A stretch of 64,000 nt of DNA from JAJFUE01 sp039683515 (GTDB taxonomy: Bacteria; Sumerlaeota; Sumerlaeia; MVZB01), in contig JBDKRG010000044.1 of NCBI GenBank assembly GCA_039683515.1, positions 1 to 64,000 on the forward strand, in the 5' to 3' direction. Under the pieces are notes generated by a model. The model saw only the letters and a program-made list of their open reading frames with translations. It was not told the origin of the DNA and searched no databases. Positions 1 through 8,599 of the stretch are shown piece after piece (position 1 is the first letter of the stretch; each line of letters begins with the position of its first letter). Made by a program: the position numbers and the translations under genes.

Positions 1-20
1 ATCCGCTCCCATATGCCACG

Positions 21-188
21 GATGATCCATCAGTCCCATCAGTCCCATCAGTCCCATCAGCCGCACAACCCCCAAATCCCCGCGACAATTCCCCAATCCG
101 CAATCCGCAATCCGAAATCCGCAATCCATCGCCCCCGCTTCCCCGCGATTTCGAAATCCGCAATCCGCAATCCGAAATCCGCAATCCC
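21..188. repeat. Tandem micro-repeats at left edge
   Basis: Positions 24-57 hold a CCATCAGTC-type unit repeated four times. Positions 91-127 and 151-188 hold two nearly identical blocks of ATCCGCAATCCG/GAAATCCGC units spaced exactly 60 bp apart. I see no credible gene in 1-370; the short open frame across it is only translated repeat. The same ATCCGCAATCCG words recur at 10748-10766 and 27119-27163. Confidence 0.85.
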
Positions 189-385
189 ATCCCCCCCGTC
201 CCCCGCCGTTTCGGCTAGGCTCCAAAACTTTTTGGTCCCTTAGGTCCTTTCAGCCCGGCGCCAGCCCGACCCCGGGCACATTGCCATTGGACAGCATTGA
301 TTACCCCCGGCGGCGCTTTCGCTTCGCCGGGATTTCTCATCTTTTTGCTGGAGGCTCGCGAATCGGTGGGGATCCGTTTTTGAAT

Positions 386-410
386 GTCGCTTCGAGCCGA
401 AGCGACCTAC
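386..410 (-). repeat. GTAG-foot hairpin (REP-like)
   Basis: Read on the minus strand this is GTAG followed by a 9-bp stem, GTCGCTTCG, three loop bases and CGAAGCGAC. It sits 3 nt after the stop codon of the minus-strand gene ending at 414. A near-identical hairpin with a GCAG foot lies at 55410-55434. A conserved GTAG tetranucleotide before a stem-loop is the hallmark of RAYT-mobilised REP elements. Confidence 0.75.
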
Positions 411-413
411 GGA

Positions 414-3188
414 CTAAATCGACGCCGTCTTGATGCGGTCGAGCGCGTAGACGTGGTGTTCGTCGTCGGCCGGGTTGAGGGCGTAGATCTTGTGGCCCTG
501 GAACGCTTCGGGCTCGATCATCTCCTCGGTCGTCTCGCCGCTCGAGCGCTCGTACTGGATCCTGACCTGGATCTCGTTCTCGATGGCATGGCGCAGGAGC
601 TTCTGGACGTCGCCCGGGTCGCTGGCCGGATTGACGCCCTTGAAGCCGGGCGCCTCGCGCTTGCGCGGCATCTGGCTCATGAGGCGCGTGACCTGCTTGC
701 GGTACTTGCGCGTCTGCTCCTCGACGGCTTTCTTGTGGAACTTCTCGTAGTTGCCGTAAAACGCCTTGGCGATCGACTCGGCGTAGAACCTGGGATTGAA
801 CCGGTCCTGTGAGGCGACCGACAGCCGCTCGAACAGCGAGCGCGGGCGGTCGTCGAACAGGGTCGCGCCGTTTTCCTCCTCGAGCATGATCGCGAAGCGC
901 ACCAGCGCGAGCAGGTCGTAGAGCTCCTCGGCGCGCAGCGTCACCTGGAACAGCCCGTCGCTCGTCACGTAGAGGCTGTCCGAGTCGATCCGCGGCATGA
1001 GCCCCATGCGCTGCAGCTCGCGGACGATCTTCTTGAAGTCGGCCGAGCGGCTCAGCAGGATGAGGCGGTTCTCGAAGACGTCCTTGATGTAGGGGGCGAT
1101 CTTGGGGTTGGCGCGCAGCTCCTCCAGGCGCATGCGGTCGGCGACCTTGAGGTAGCCGCCGGCCATGCCGACGTCGAGTTCGCCGTGGCGCGTCTCGCAC
1201 TCGCCGATGATCTGGCGGACGGTCTCGGGCAGCTGCTTGCGCGAGCACTGGTCGAGCAGCTCCATGATCGACTCGGCGCTCAGGCCGTTGTCCAACCCGC
1301 TGCGCACCGACTCGCGCGAGATCGACAGCGTCGTCATGATGTCGACTTTTTTGATGTTCGCGAACAGCAGGAGCCGGTAGAAGCGCGTCAGGTTGAAGTC
1401 GGGCGGCGTGACGATCTCCAGGTTCGGCTGGACGGTGAAGTAGTCCGACGCCGTGCCGAACGGCAGCTCCGGGTCGGGCATCTTGGCGAACAGCTTGTCG
1501 GGCTCGAGGTACGGGCGGCCCAGGAGCGTGCGGCCCTCGCCGGTCGGCCGGAACGAGAACATGAAGTTGGCCTCGCCCACCTGGCGCGCCAGCAGCGGCC
1601 GCGACGGGTCGTAGGGGGCGATCGCCTCGTTGGGGCGGCTCCCCAGCCGGCGCGCCACTTCGAGGTCGGCCACGCCGAGCAGGACGACGCCGAGCCAGTA
1701 GAGCGCCTCGGCGACGACCGATTCCAGGATCAGCGTCGGGTGGCGGTTGAACTTGTCGGCCGGCGTGATGTCGTTGCGGCCGGGGATCTCGAGGGCGATC
1801 TGCGGCAGGAGGCTCCCGGCGAACGTCTCGAAGTCGATCCACTGGTCGGCCGGCAGGCGCTCGATCATGCGCAGGACGAGCTTGCGCAACTCGGTGATCG
1901 AGATCAGGTTCTGCGGGTAGTTGTCGGCGTGGATGACGTCGCCGTCGACGTATTCCTCGTTCCACTCGTTGGCGTTGAGCCAGAATTCGAACAGGTCGCG
2001 ATAGCAGCCCTGCCCCTTTTCGAGCCACTGCTCGAGCGTGCTCGAGACGCGCCACTGGTCGCCGACGACGATGATCAGCTTGCGCGTGATCGAGAACAGG
2101 GCGAGGAAGCCGACGTACTTGATCGTCTTGTTGTAGCTCATCAGCGGGACGATCTTCTTGAGGTCGTTGCGGCCGATCCCGCCGTTGTTGAGCATCTTGA
2201 CGTGGTTGCGCTGGATGTAGGCCAGCACGATCACCAGGTCGCGCAGGATGTTGTTGGAGTTGTCGAGGATGACGCCCGGCCTCGGCGCCAGCGACTCGTG
2301 GCCCGGCGACGGGCGGCTGTCGGCGCTGCCGAGCCGCGACAGCTCTTCCAACGTGCGCTCGTCGCGGCGGTAGCCGTTCTGGATCGTGAACGCGACGTCG
2401 CGCGGGACCATGAGCAGGTTGTTGTACTTGTTGGGCGTGGCCTTGAGGACGAAGACGAGGCCGGAGTGCTCGACGAGGTCGCGGAGCCGCTCGGCGCGGA
2501 CGTGGTCGAACTTCTTGTGCGCGCCGGCGTCGAGCAGGTCCTTCCACGCGCAGACGCCGTTGCGGGCCAGAATCTGCTCGAACATCTCGATCTGCAGGGC
2601 GTCGCGCTTGGCGAGGATCTCCTGCAGGGTCTTGGGGTCGAGCAGCCGGCGGCGCAGGTAGTGGACGAGCGCCTGTTTCTTGCGCGTGACGGGACGCTCG
2701 CCGAGCGTGTTGCGCGCGATCGAGCGCAGCTCGTCGGTGCCGAGCTCCTGGAGGTAGTAGCCCAGGAACCCCTGCCAGTACGGGGGGAGCTCGATGAGGC
2801 GGACGAACGGCTCGGCGATCCCGACCAGCTCGAGGCTGATCAGCTTGTCGCGGACCTTTTCGCGCCAGACGAGGCCGCGGTCGGCGAGGGGCTCGATGGC
2901 GTCGAGAAGCTCCTGCTGGTTGGCCATCCCGCAGCGGCGGCGCATTTCGTCGACCGGGAGCTCGCCGCCGTGCAGCGCGAGCAGGTAAACGAGCTGGCGC
3001 TGCGAGGCGTCGAGCCGGTCGAACGCGGCGCGCAGGTTCGCGGCGGTCTGCATGCGCGGGTAAAGGAACTCGGCCAGGGCGGCCGGGTCGTCGGCGGTGA
3101 TGTCGGGAGGGGGTTGCAGCCCCCAGAATTCGGCGATTGCGCGCAGGCGCTCGAGCGAAGTCTCATGCAAATGGGTTTTGAGTTTCAT
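414..3188 (-). CDS. Helicase-associated protein (PF13625-like, WYL-like C-terminus)
   Basis: This 924-aa protein has no enzymatic motif that I can see. It resembles the large helicase-associated proteins that partner XPB-type helicases in bacteria: long helical or winged-helix stretches, a central part like the Helicase_C_3 domain, and a last 70 residues like a WYL/SH3-type ligand-binding module (HAIENEIQVRIQYERSSGE...). I chose the start at 3188 (MKLKTHLHE) because GGCGGAG lies just upstream; an upstream in-frame start at 3233 would add 15 unlikely residues. It lies downstream of the XPB-like helicase on the same strand, 416 nt away across a palindromic element. The pairing suggests a role in DNA repair or nucleic-acid remodelling. 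The family assignment is moderate and the exact function unknown. Confidence 0.7.
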   Translation of the reverse strand: MKLKTHLHETSLERLRAIAEFWGLQPPPDITADDPAALAEFLYPRMQTAANLRAAFDRLDASQRQLVYLLALHGGELPVDEMRRRCGMANQQELLDAIEPLADRGLVWREKVRDKLISLELVGIAEPFVRLIELPPYWQGFLGYYLQELGTDELRSIARNTLGERPVTRKKQALVHYLRRRLLDPKTLQEILAKRDALQIEMFEQILARNGVCAWKDLLDAGAHKKFDHVRAERLRDLVEHSGLVFVLKATPNKYNNLLMVPRDVAFTIQNGYRRDERTLEELSRLGSADSRPSPGHESLAPRPGVILDNSNNILRDLVIVLAYIQRNHVKMLNNGGIGRNDLKKIVPLMSYNKTIKYVGFLALFSITRKLIIVVGDQWRVSSTLEQWLEKGQGCYRDLFEFWLNANEWNEEYVDGDVIHADNYPQNLISITELRKLVLRMIERLPADQWIDFETFAGSLLPQIALEIPGRNDITPADKFNRHPTLILESVVAEALYWLGVVLLGVADLEVARRLGSRPNEAIAPYDPSRPLLARQVGEANFMFSFRPTGEGRTLLGRPYLEPDKLFAKMPDPELPFGTASDYFTVQPNLEIVTPPDFNLTRFYRLLLFANIKKVDIMTTLSISRESVRSGLDNGLSAESIMELLDQCSRKQLPETVRQIIGECETRHGELDVGMAGGYLKVADRMRLEELRANPKIAPYIKDVFENRLILLSRSADFKKIVRELQRMGLMPRIDSDSLYVTSDGLFQVTLRAEELYDLLALVRFAIMLEEENGATLFDDRPRSLFERLSVASQDRFNPRFYAESIAKAFYGNYEKFHKKAVEEQTRKYRKQVTRLMSQMPRKREAPGFKGVNPASDPGDVQKLLRHAIENEIQVRIQYERSSGETTEEMIEPEAFQGHKIYALNPADDEHHVYALDRIKTASI

Positions 3189-3321
3189 AGCTCCGCCATC
3201 GGGTCCTATTGTGCGTCGACAACAAGACGGCACAGTCCATTATTGTCTTTCAATAGGGAATTTGCATCAAGGAGAAAAGGGCGGCAAGCCAGGATTGTGT
3301 TGCCGAATTGGACTTCATGAT

Positions 3322-3346
3322 ATGAACCGCGTAGCGGTTCGATCCC
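3322..3346. repeat. Small hairpin (GAACCGC/GCGGTTC)
   Basis: GAACCGC-GTA-GCGGTTC forms a 7-bp stem at about 3324-3340. A second copy with loop GTCA lies at 11329-11346. Both are intergenic and neither has a T tract, so they are repeats rather than terminators. Confidence 0.6.
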
Positions 3347-3458
3347 CAAGCCAGGGGAGTGGGGTGGCGAGCTTGCGACCCAAACCTACCCCCGGTCGAA
3401 TCGTATCGGAGTGCGAGACCCCCTTGAGAGCGAGCGGCAAAAGTTTCCCGGCAAGATG

Positions 3459-3550
3459 AATCGCCGGCGAGGGCGCCGGCGCCACAGCGCGATGAGCTGT
3501 TTGGTGCCGAATAGCTGTTTTCGATGTGGGGCCGGCGCCCTCGCCGGCCA
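3459..3550. repeat. Palindromic element, family R1 (BIME-like, paired units)
   Basis: Two 24-nt arms at 3463-3486 and 3525-3548 are inverted copies with one mismatch, separated by 38 nt. Each arm is itself a GC-rich hairpin (GGCCGGCG-CCCT-CGCCGGCC). A second full element lies at 39927-40016 and shares the inner words GAATAGCTGTTTTCGATG. Single units occur at 10771-10796 and 56101-56124. This copy lies between the XPB-like helicase gene and its partner gene. Confidence 0.9.
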
Positions 3551-3604
3551 TTCACGCATCATTTTTGTCAACGATTTTAGACACTACGATGATAGCGTAC
3601 CCTG

Positions 3605-5308
3605 CTACATGGCCGTTTCGGCGACGGGTGCGTCGAGGTCCATGAGCGAGTTGACGATCCGGTAGCGGTAGCCCTGCTCGGTCAGGAACAGCTGGCGCTT
3701 GACGGCGAATTCGCGCTCGCGGGTGTCCTGCGTCACCAGGGTGTAGAAATACGCCATGTTGCCGCCGGACTTCGGGCGCAGGATCCGGCCGAGGCGCTGG
3801 GCCTCCTCCTGGCGCGACCCGAACGTCCCCGAGATCTGGATGGCGACGTTGGCGTCGGGCAGGTCGATCGAGAAGTTGGCGACCTTGCTGACGATCAGGA
3901 CCGGGATCTGGCCGTTGCGGAAATCCTCGTAGATCTGCTCGCGTTCCTTGTTGGGGGTCTTGCCGGTGATGATCGGGGCGCCGAACTCGGCCGCGACCTT
4001 GTCGAGCTGGTCCAGGTACTGGCCGATGATCAGGATCTGGTCGCCGCGGTGGCGGCCGATGATCTGGCGCATGAGATCGATCTTGGCCTCGTTCTCCGAG
4101 GCGATTCTGAATTTCGCCTTGGCGTCGGCGACCGCGTACTCGTGCTTTTCGCACTCGGGCAGCTCGATGCGGACCTCGATGCACAGCGCCTGGGCGATCC
4201 ACCCCTGCTTCTCGAGCGTCTTCCACGGGATGTCGATCTTCTTGGGGCCGATGAGCGAGAAGACGTCCGATTCCTTGCCGTCCTCGCGCAGGAGCGTGGC
4301 GGTCAGGCCGAGCCGCCGCTTCGACTGAATATTCGCCACGGCGCGGAAGACGGGCGCCGGCAGCAGGTGGACTTCGTCGTAGACGATCAGCCCCCACGAC
4401 TGCCGGTCGAACAGGTCCATGTGGACGAAGTCTTCCTCGCGCCGTTTGCGATACGTCAGGATCTGGTAGGTCGTGATCGTGACCGGCCGGATCTCCTTGA
4501 CCTCGCCGCTGTATTCGCCGATCTGGTCGGCCGTTAGCGTCGTCTTGTCGAGGAGCTCGTCGCGCCACTGGCGGACGGCCGTGATGTTGGTCACGACGAT
4601 GAGCGTGTGCTGGCTGATGCGGCCGATGATGCCGAGGCCGATGATGGTCTTGCCGGCGCCGCACGGCAGGACGAGGACGCCCGAGCCGCCGGTGGCGCGG
4701 CCGTTCTGGTAGAAGACCGACACGGCGTCGTCCTGGTAGTGGCGCAGGGCGAATTCCTCGCCGCCGAGCGTCTGGTCGCGCAGGGCGATCTCGAGCTGTT
4801 CGCCGTCGACGTAGCCGGCCAGGTCCTCGACCGGGAACTCGCGCTTGATGAGCGCCTGCTTGAGGAAGCCGCGCTCGTCGCGCTTGATCGTGACGCGCGT
4901 CTTGGAGAGCTTCTTCTCGAAGAACGGCTTCAGGCGGTCGTCGGCCAGGATCTGTTCGATCAGGAGCGGGTCGGTGCTTTCAAGGACGAGCGCCTCGCCG
5001 TCCTGGACGAGCTTGAGCCGGCCGTAGCGCGACATGTATTCGCGCACGTCGTAATCGATGTTCTGCGGGATCGGGTAGCGGCTGAACTGGCGCAGGCTGG
5101 CCAGCACGTCATCGGCCTTGAGGCCGGCGCTGGCGGCGTTCCACAGCGACAGCGGCGTGATGCGGTATGTATGGAAGTGCTCGGGTGACGTGACGATTTC
5201 GGCGAACGCCGCCAGGGCGTCGCGCGCGGCTTCATATTGCGGATGGTCGGTCTCCAGCAGCATGGTGCGGTCGGATTGGACGATCAGCGGCAGATCCATT
5301 GCGGTCAT
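3605..5308 (-). CDS. XPB/Ssl2-type superfamily 2 DNA helicase
   Basis: This is a 567-aa DNA-dependent ATPase/helicase of the bacterial XPB type, probably acting in DNA repair or transcription-coupled remodelling. The N-terminal 180 residues match the helicase-associated/damage-recognition part. Walker A PCGAGKT is at residues 215-221, the DEVH box at 311-314 and motif III-like LTATLLRED at 335-343. The C-terminal RecA lobe ends with motif VI QRLGRILRPK. The DEVH box and the short thumb-less layout are typical of XPB rather than RecG or UvrB. It is followed on the same strand by the helicase-associated protein ending at 414, a pairing known from other bacteria. No clear ribosome binding site precedes the start; ATG at 5299 is an alternative. 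Confidence 0.9.
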   Translation of the reverse strand: MTAMDLPLIVQSDRTMLLETDHPQYEAARDALAAFAEIVTSPEHFHTYRITPLSLWNAASAGLKADDVLASLRQFSRYPIPQNIDYDVREYMSRYGRLKLVQDGEALVLESTDPLLIEQILADDRLKPFFEKKLSKTRVTIKRDERGFLKQALIKREFPVEDLAGYVDGEQLEIALRDQTLGGEEFALRHYQDDAVSVFYQNGRATGGSGVLVLPCGAGKTIIGLGIIGRISQHTLIVVTNITAVRQWRDELLDKTTLTADQIGEYSGEVKEIRPVTITTYQILTYRKRREEDFVHMDLFDRQSWGLIVYDEVHLLPAPVFRAVANIQSKRRLGLTATLLREDGKESDVFSLIGPKKIDIPWKTLEKQGWIAQALCIEVRIELPECEKHEYAVADAKAKFRIASENEAKIDLMRQIIGRHRGDQILIIGQYLDQLDKVAAEFGAPIITGKTPNKEREQIYEDFRNGQIPVLIVSKVANFSIDLPDANVAIQISGTFGSRQEEAQRLGRILRPKSGGNMAYFYTLVTQDTREREFAVKRQLFLTEQGYRYRIVNSLMDLDAPVAETAM

Positions 5309-5438
5309 AACAATCAGGGCTCACGGAGCCTCCCCGGAGGGAGGGTGATCTCGGCATGCGTAAGGCGCGCATACCACAATCTGACATTATTCATTTGCAA
5401 GGTTAACGCGTCAAAGGGATTCGGCGGCCCATCCCATT

Positions 5439-5553
5439 TCGTGCTCGTGCTCGTGCTCGTAATCGTCATCGTAATCGAGAATCGAATCCCTCGCTCACGC
5501 TCGGGCTACTGCATTGCCTGTGCATCGTAATCGTAATCGTAATCGAAAATCGA
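5439..5553. repeat. F1 micro-repeat blocks (GCTCGT/AATCGT)
   Basis: Two blocks, 5439-5486 and 5524-5553, read CGTGCTCGTGCTCGTAATCG and TCGTAATCGTAATCGAAAATCG. The same ordered string (GCTCGT units, then AATCGT units, then an AAAATCGA tail) occurs in either orientation at 7697-7746, 14670-14708, 17297-17334, 20806-20849, 25500-25530, 27069-27107, 30275-30310 and 56059-56099, always between genes. The rest of the 5309-5563 gap holds a small hairpin GCCTCCCCGGAGGGAGG near 5328-5344 and nothing else I can call. Confidence 0.9.
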
Positions 5554-5572
5554 CCATGGCATAGTGATCCAC

Positions 5573-6424
5573 ATGGAGAAGAACACCCCCGAGCTCTGGG
5601 ACCGGATCTGGCGCGAGCACGGCGCGGGCGCGCTGGGGCGCGATGCCCTGGCCCGCGAGGAGCGCAGCCTGCGCTGGCGGCGGTTGGAACGGGCGATTGC
5701 CGGGCATTTCTATGCCGGGGGCGCCAGTCTCCCGATTGGCATTCAAAACAAAAGAGCCACTCGGGAGAGTGGCGTTCCCGGGATTGTCCCCGGGCTCAGG
5801 GTCATCGAGATCGGCGCCGGGGTGGGGACGTGCTCGGCGCTGCTGGCGCGGCGCGGGGCGCAGGTCACGATTTTGGATTACTCGGCCGGGGCGCTGGCGC
5901 GCTCGCGGGAGTTTTACGCCGGCGAGGGGCTCAAGGCCGAATTCATCGAGCAAAACGCCCTCGACCTTCCGGCGTCACTGATCGGGAAATTTGACCTCGC
6001 GATGTCGTTCGGCCTTACGGAGCATTTTACGGGCGAGGTCAGGAAGGCGATCAACAAGGCGCATTTCGACCTCGTGCGGCCGGGCGGGATGGCGATCATT
6101 TCGGTGCCGAACGCGCTCAACCCGCCGTATCGAATGTATAAATGGATGACAGAGCTGACCGGCAAGTGGATGTTCGGCGAGGAATACCCGTATACGCGGA
6201 TGGAGCTGGCGCGGCTGTGCCGCGAGTTGGGCGTTCAGGACTATCGGTTCGTGGGAAATTCGTTTTTAGGCTCGTTTCACTACGTCAACCCGCTGCGGGT
6301 CAGCGGGAAGCTGCGGCGGGTGCTCGGGATCGGCGAGCTGAAACCGCCCGACTGCGAAATCGCCTCGCCGCTCGACTCATGGCTGGCCGACGCGCTGGTG
6401 CTGATCGCGGTAAAGCCGGGATAA
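5573..6424 (+). CDS. Class I SAM-dependent methyltransferase
   Basis: This 283-aa methyltransferase has motif I as VIEIGAGVGT, an acidic residue after strand 2 (TILDYSAGA), motif post-II NALDL and a C-terminal half typical of methyltransferase_11/25 proteins (LVRPGGMAIISVPNALNP). The substrate cannot be told from sequence. Start choice is uncertain: GTG at 5564 or ATG at 5573, neither with a strong ribosome site. The oddity is at residues about 50-70, just before motif I. That DNA (5719-5782) consists of two inverted copies of an intergenic palindrome, translated in frame as a linker-like stretch (GASLPIGIQNKRATRESGVP). The gene stands alone, with repeat-filled gaps on both sides. Confidence 0.8.
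   Translation: MEKNTPELWDRIWREHGAGALGRDALAREERSLRWRRLERAIAGHFYAGGASLPIGIQNKRATRESGVPGIVPGLRVIEIGAGVGTCSALLARRGAQVTILDYSAGALARSREFYAGEGLKAEFIEQNALDLPASLIGKFDLAMSFGLTEHFTGEVRKAINKAHFDLVRPGGMAIISVPNALNPPYRMYKWMTELTGKWMFGEEYPYTRMELARLCRELGVQDYRFVGNSFLGSFHYVNPLRVSGKLRRVLGIGELKPPDCEIASPLDSWLADALVLIAVKPG
5719..5782. repeat. Palindromic element, family R3, inside a coding sequence
   Basis: The left unit at 5722-5740 is CGCCAGTCTCCCGATTGGC. The right unit at 5756-5782, read on the minus strand, begins CCCGGGAACGCC and continues ACTCTCCCGAGTGGC. Both match the intergenic unit at 43727-43753 (CGCCAATCTCCTGATTGGC core) with 2 mismatches in 19 and 3 in 27. The head-to-head pair is inserted in frame in the methyltransferase gene. 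Confidence 0.9.
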
Positions 6425-6432
6425 ATTCCAGA

Positions 6433-6601
6433 TTTCTCACAGAGACGCAGAGAGACAGAGAACACAGAGAATTACAGCCGAAAAACACAGACGGGCACGG
6501 ACATACACGGACGGACACGGATCAAAAAGAGTTTTTGGGGAAGTTGGTTTTTCTCTGTGTTCTCCGTGTTCTCTGTCTCTCTGCGTCTCTGTGAGAAAGA
6601 A
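6433..6601. repeat. F2/F3 micro-repeats forming a long inverted repeat
   Basis: Positions 6433-6471 carry CACAGAGACGCAGAGAGACA-type units, and 6548-6599 carry the reverse complement ending CTGCGTCTCTGTGAGAAAG. They could pair as a 40-bp imperfect stem. Between them at 6483-6521 is an F3 block of CACGGACATACACGGACG units, also seen at 20477-20516 and 43757-43798. Confidence 0.9.
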
Positions 6602-6609
6602 TTTCTAAT

Positions 6610-6636
6610 AAAAAAGCCGGCGCAATGAGCGCCGGC
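6610..6636 (-). terminator. Rho-independent terminator of the etf genes
   Basis: On the minus strand a hairpin GCCGGCGC-TCATT-GCGCCGGC is followed by six T residues. It lies 25 nt after the etfA stop codon at 6662, in the right place to end the oxidoreductase-etfB-etfA transcript. Confidence 0.8.
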
Positions 6637-6661
6637 CTTCTTGTTTCGATGTTTGTTTCGT

Positions 6662-7681
6662 TTACCCGAGCATTTCCTCGACCTTGCGCATCACCGCGAA
6701 GGCGTCGGCCACGTAGAGCACGTCGGCCTTGCCCATCGCCCAGCCGCAGGCGGCGTTGGTGTTGATCGCGCGGCGCTCGTTGATGAACCGCCAGCCGACG
6801 ACGTGCGGCTCCTCGCCGTGGCAGCAGGTCGCCAGGCCCTTCGGGTGCCGCGGCGAGGCGCCGGTCTGGCCGATCTGGTTCAGGTGGCTCATGAACTGCA
6901 GGACCTTCTGCCCCTCGCCGCTCATGTCGACGAGCGATTTCGAGCTGCCGAGCGAGGCGCCTGTCTGGTGCAGGAACTTGAGGATGATCTGCTCGGCGTC
7001 GTCGATGTGTGCCTGGCCGTCGGCCTGCTGCTTCGTCCAGCCGGCGCCCGCCACGAACAGGAGCTGCGCGTCGGGGCGGATCGTCTGCGCGTCGGCCGGC
7101 GGCGACTGGATGCCGCTGACCTGCGTGCGCGAGGCGGGCAGGCTGACCGCGACGGCTTCGACCGAGGCCGCGCCGGCGATTCCAGAAATCGGCTCCATGC
7201 TGCCCGGCGAGATCGTGACGACCCACGGCCGCTGCGGGCGGCTGAGGACGGTCTCGATGCGCTGGCGATAATACCAGCGCGTGACGGCCGGCTTGCCGTC
7301 CTTGACGTCGATGCCGGTGGCCTGGGTGTCGATGCGGCCGCCGAGCCGCGAGGTGACGCCCGCCATGACGCGGCTGAATCGGCTTGTCGCCGCCGCGAGA
7401 ATCATCGTTGCGCCGGCTGCCTTGGCGATCGCCTCGCAGGCGGCGACGTCGCTCGCGTAGCGCGGCTGGGCGAAGTCCGCGCCCTGGGCGGCGTAGATTT
7501 TCTCGGCGCCCGCGCCGGCGACCGCGTTGGCCGCATCAGCAACCGACTCGCCGACGATGCCGATCGAGAACGGGGAGGAGAGGCCGGCGGCGAGATCGCG
7601 GGCGGCGCCGACCGCCTCAAGCGCCGACTTGTGCAGCGAGCCGTCGGGCTCGGTATGGATCAGGCAGAGGATTTTTTCCAT
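6662..7681 (-). CDS. etfA: Electron transfer flavoprotein, alpha subunit (divergent)
   Basis: This 339-aa protein is the FAD-binding subunit of an ETF heterodimer that passes electrons from dehydrogenases to the quinone oxidoreductase encoded upstream. The N-terminal half has the ETF alpha/beta fold. The C-terminal FAD domain keeps the IGQTGASPRHPKGL region and an AIN...ADVLYVADAF tail like canonical AINKD...ADYGIVGD. The normally strict GISGAIQH loop is replaced by a CHGEEPHVVGW-type sequence, so this belongs to a divergent clade. I start at 7681 (MEKILCLIHTE), because the 21 residues of the longer frame (RARNRNRNR...) are translated F1 repeat. etfB lies 87 nt upstream, across that repeat. 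Confidence 0.85.
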   Translation of the reverse strand: MEKILCLIHTEPDGSLHKSALEAVGAARDLAAGLSSPFSIGIVGESVADAANAVAGAGAEKIYAAQGADFAQPRYASDVAACEAIAKAAGATMILAAATSRFSRVMAGVTSRLGGRIDTQATGIDVKDGKPAVTRWYYRQRIETVLSRPQRPWVVTISPGSMEPISGIAGAASVEAVAVSLPASRTQVSGIQSPPADAQTIRPDAQLLFVAGAGWTKQQADGQAHIDDAEQIILKFLHQTGASLGSSKSLVDMSGEGQKVLQFMSHLNQIGQTGASPRHPKGLATCCHGEEPHVVGWRFINERRAINTNAACGWAMGKADVLYVADAFAVMRKVEEMLG

Positions 7682-7696
7682 GAGCTTTATTCCTAT

Positions 7697-7746
7697 TTTC
7701 GATTCTCGATTACGATTACGATTACGAGCACGACGCACGAGCACGA
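7697..7746. repeat. F1 micro-repeat between etfB and etfA
   Basis: The block reads CGATTACGATTACGATTACG then ACGAGCACG units, the opposite orientation to 5439-5553. It fills most of the 87-nt gap between two genes that are normally adjacent in one operon. Confidence 0.9.
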
Positions 7747-7768
7747 TTTGTCAATCGCGGAATGCTTG

Positions 7769-8578
7769 TTATTTCTTGATCCACTCCACGATCTCTTTGG
7801 CGATTTCTTCGACCGGGGTGTCCTTGACGATGCGCGTCTCGCGGCGCTGCTGCGGCAGCTGCACCGTCATCCACTCGACGCCGTCGGCGCTGACCGCGGC
7901 CGGCTTGGCCTTCTGGAGCGCCGGCATGATCCCGCGCATGTTCATCATCCCGACCTGCGGGTTGTTCGGCGGCTCGGGCAGATTGCCCGTCGCCCAGCCG
8001 AAGACCGCCGGCGGGGCCTGGCAGACCGAAACCTGGTGCCGGCCGCCCTCGATGCGCTCGAGGATGCGCATCGAGCCGTCGTCCTGGATTTTCAGTTCAT
8101 CAACGCCCTGAAACTGATCGATGATGCCGAGCTTTTCGCCGAGCATCTGCATCGTCGCGCCCTCGGCGCGGCTGGCCGACTGCCACCCGCCGAACAGGAG
8201 CAGGCGCGACTTGTCGAGCCCCGGGATCGCGTCGATCGCGGCGGCGAGGGCGTCGGCGACCTGCGAGGCCTCGGTGAACCCGCCGGCCGGGCCGTCGACG
8301 GCGACCAGCTCGAACGGGACCTTCTGCGCGACGGTCATCATGACCTGCTGCAGCTTGGCCTTGGGGCCGAGGCTCACGAGGTAGACCTTCGTGCCGGCGG
8401 CCTGCTTGGCGAGGTTGGCCGCCTCGAACAGCGCGCAGCTGGCCCACGGGTCGAGCACGGCCGGCAGCATCATCTCGTTCTTGAGGCCGGGCCCCGCCGG
8501 CGTCGAGACCGGCTCGAGGGTCTGCAGCGGGTCCGGGACGATCGACCCGCAGACGACGATGTGGAAAGGTTGAGTCAC
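7769..8578 (-). CDS. etfB: Electron transfer flavoprotein, beta subunit (divergent)
   Basis: This 269-aa partner of EtfA binds AMP or a second FAD depending on ETF type. The ETF fold is recognisable: an early strand HIVVCGSIVPDP in place of the usual VKRVPD motif, then NLAKQAAGTKVYLVSLGP, the DALAAAI helix and LLLFGGWQSA. The start is GTG at 8578, with GAAGGAG 8 nt upstream. An ATG at 8585 is out of frame and gives only an arginine-rich shadow frame. It lies between the EtfC/EtfX-like oxidoreductase gene upstream and etfA downstream on the same strand. The divergent N-terminus fits a distinct ETF clade; whether it bifurcates electrons cannot be read from sequence alone. Confidence 0.85.
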   Translation of the reverse strand: MTQPFHIVVCGSIVPDPLQTLEPVSTPAGPGLKNEMMLPAVLDPWASCALFEAANLAKQAAGTKVYLVSLGPKAKLQQVMMTVAQKVPFELVAVDGPAGGFTEASQVADALAAAIDAIPGLDKSRLLLFGGWQSASRAEGATMQMLGEKLGIIDQFQGVDELKIQDDGSMRILERIEGGRHQVSVCQAPPAVFGWATGNLPEPPNNPQVGMMNMRGIMPALQKAKPAAVSADGVEWMTVQLPQQRRETRIVKDTPVEEIAKEIVEWIKK

Positions 8579-8599
8579 TGGTCATGCTCCTTCAAAAAA

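Noticed and set aside
91..188. Possible CRISPR-like array
   Set aside because: The two blocks are degenerate 6-12 bp tandem units without unique spacers, there is no leader and there are no cas genes in the window.
13..243. Plus-strand frame at the left edge
   Set aside because: It translates tandem repeats (HQSHQSHQ, IRNPKSAI) and has no coding signal.
8100..8585. ATG at 8585 as etfB start
   Set aside because: It opens a different, Arg-rich frame. The true frame begins at GTG 8578, which has GGAG at proper distance.
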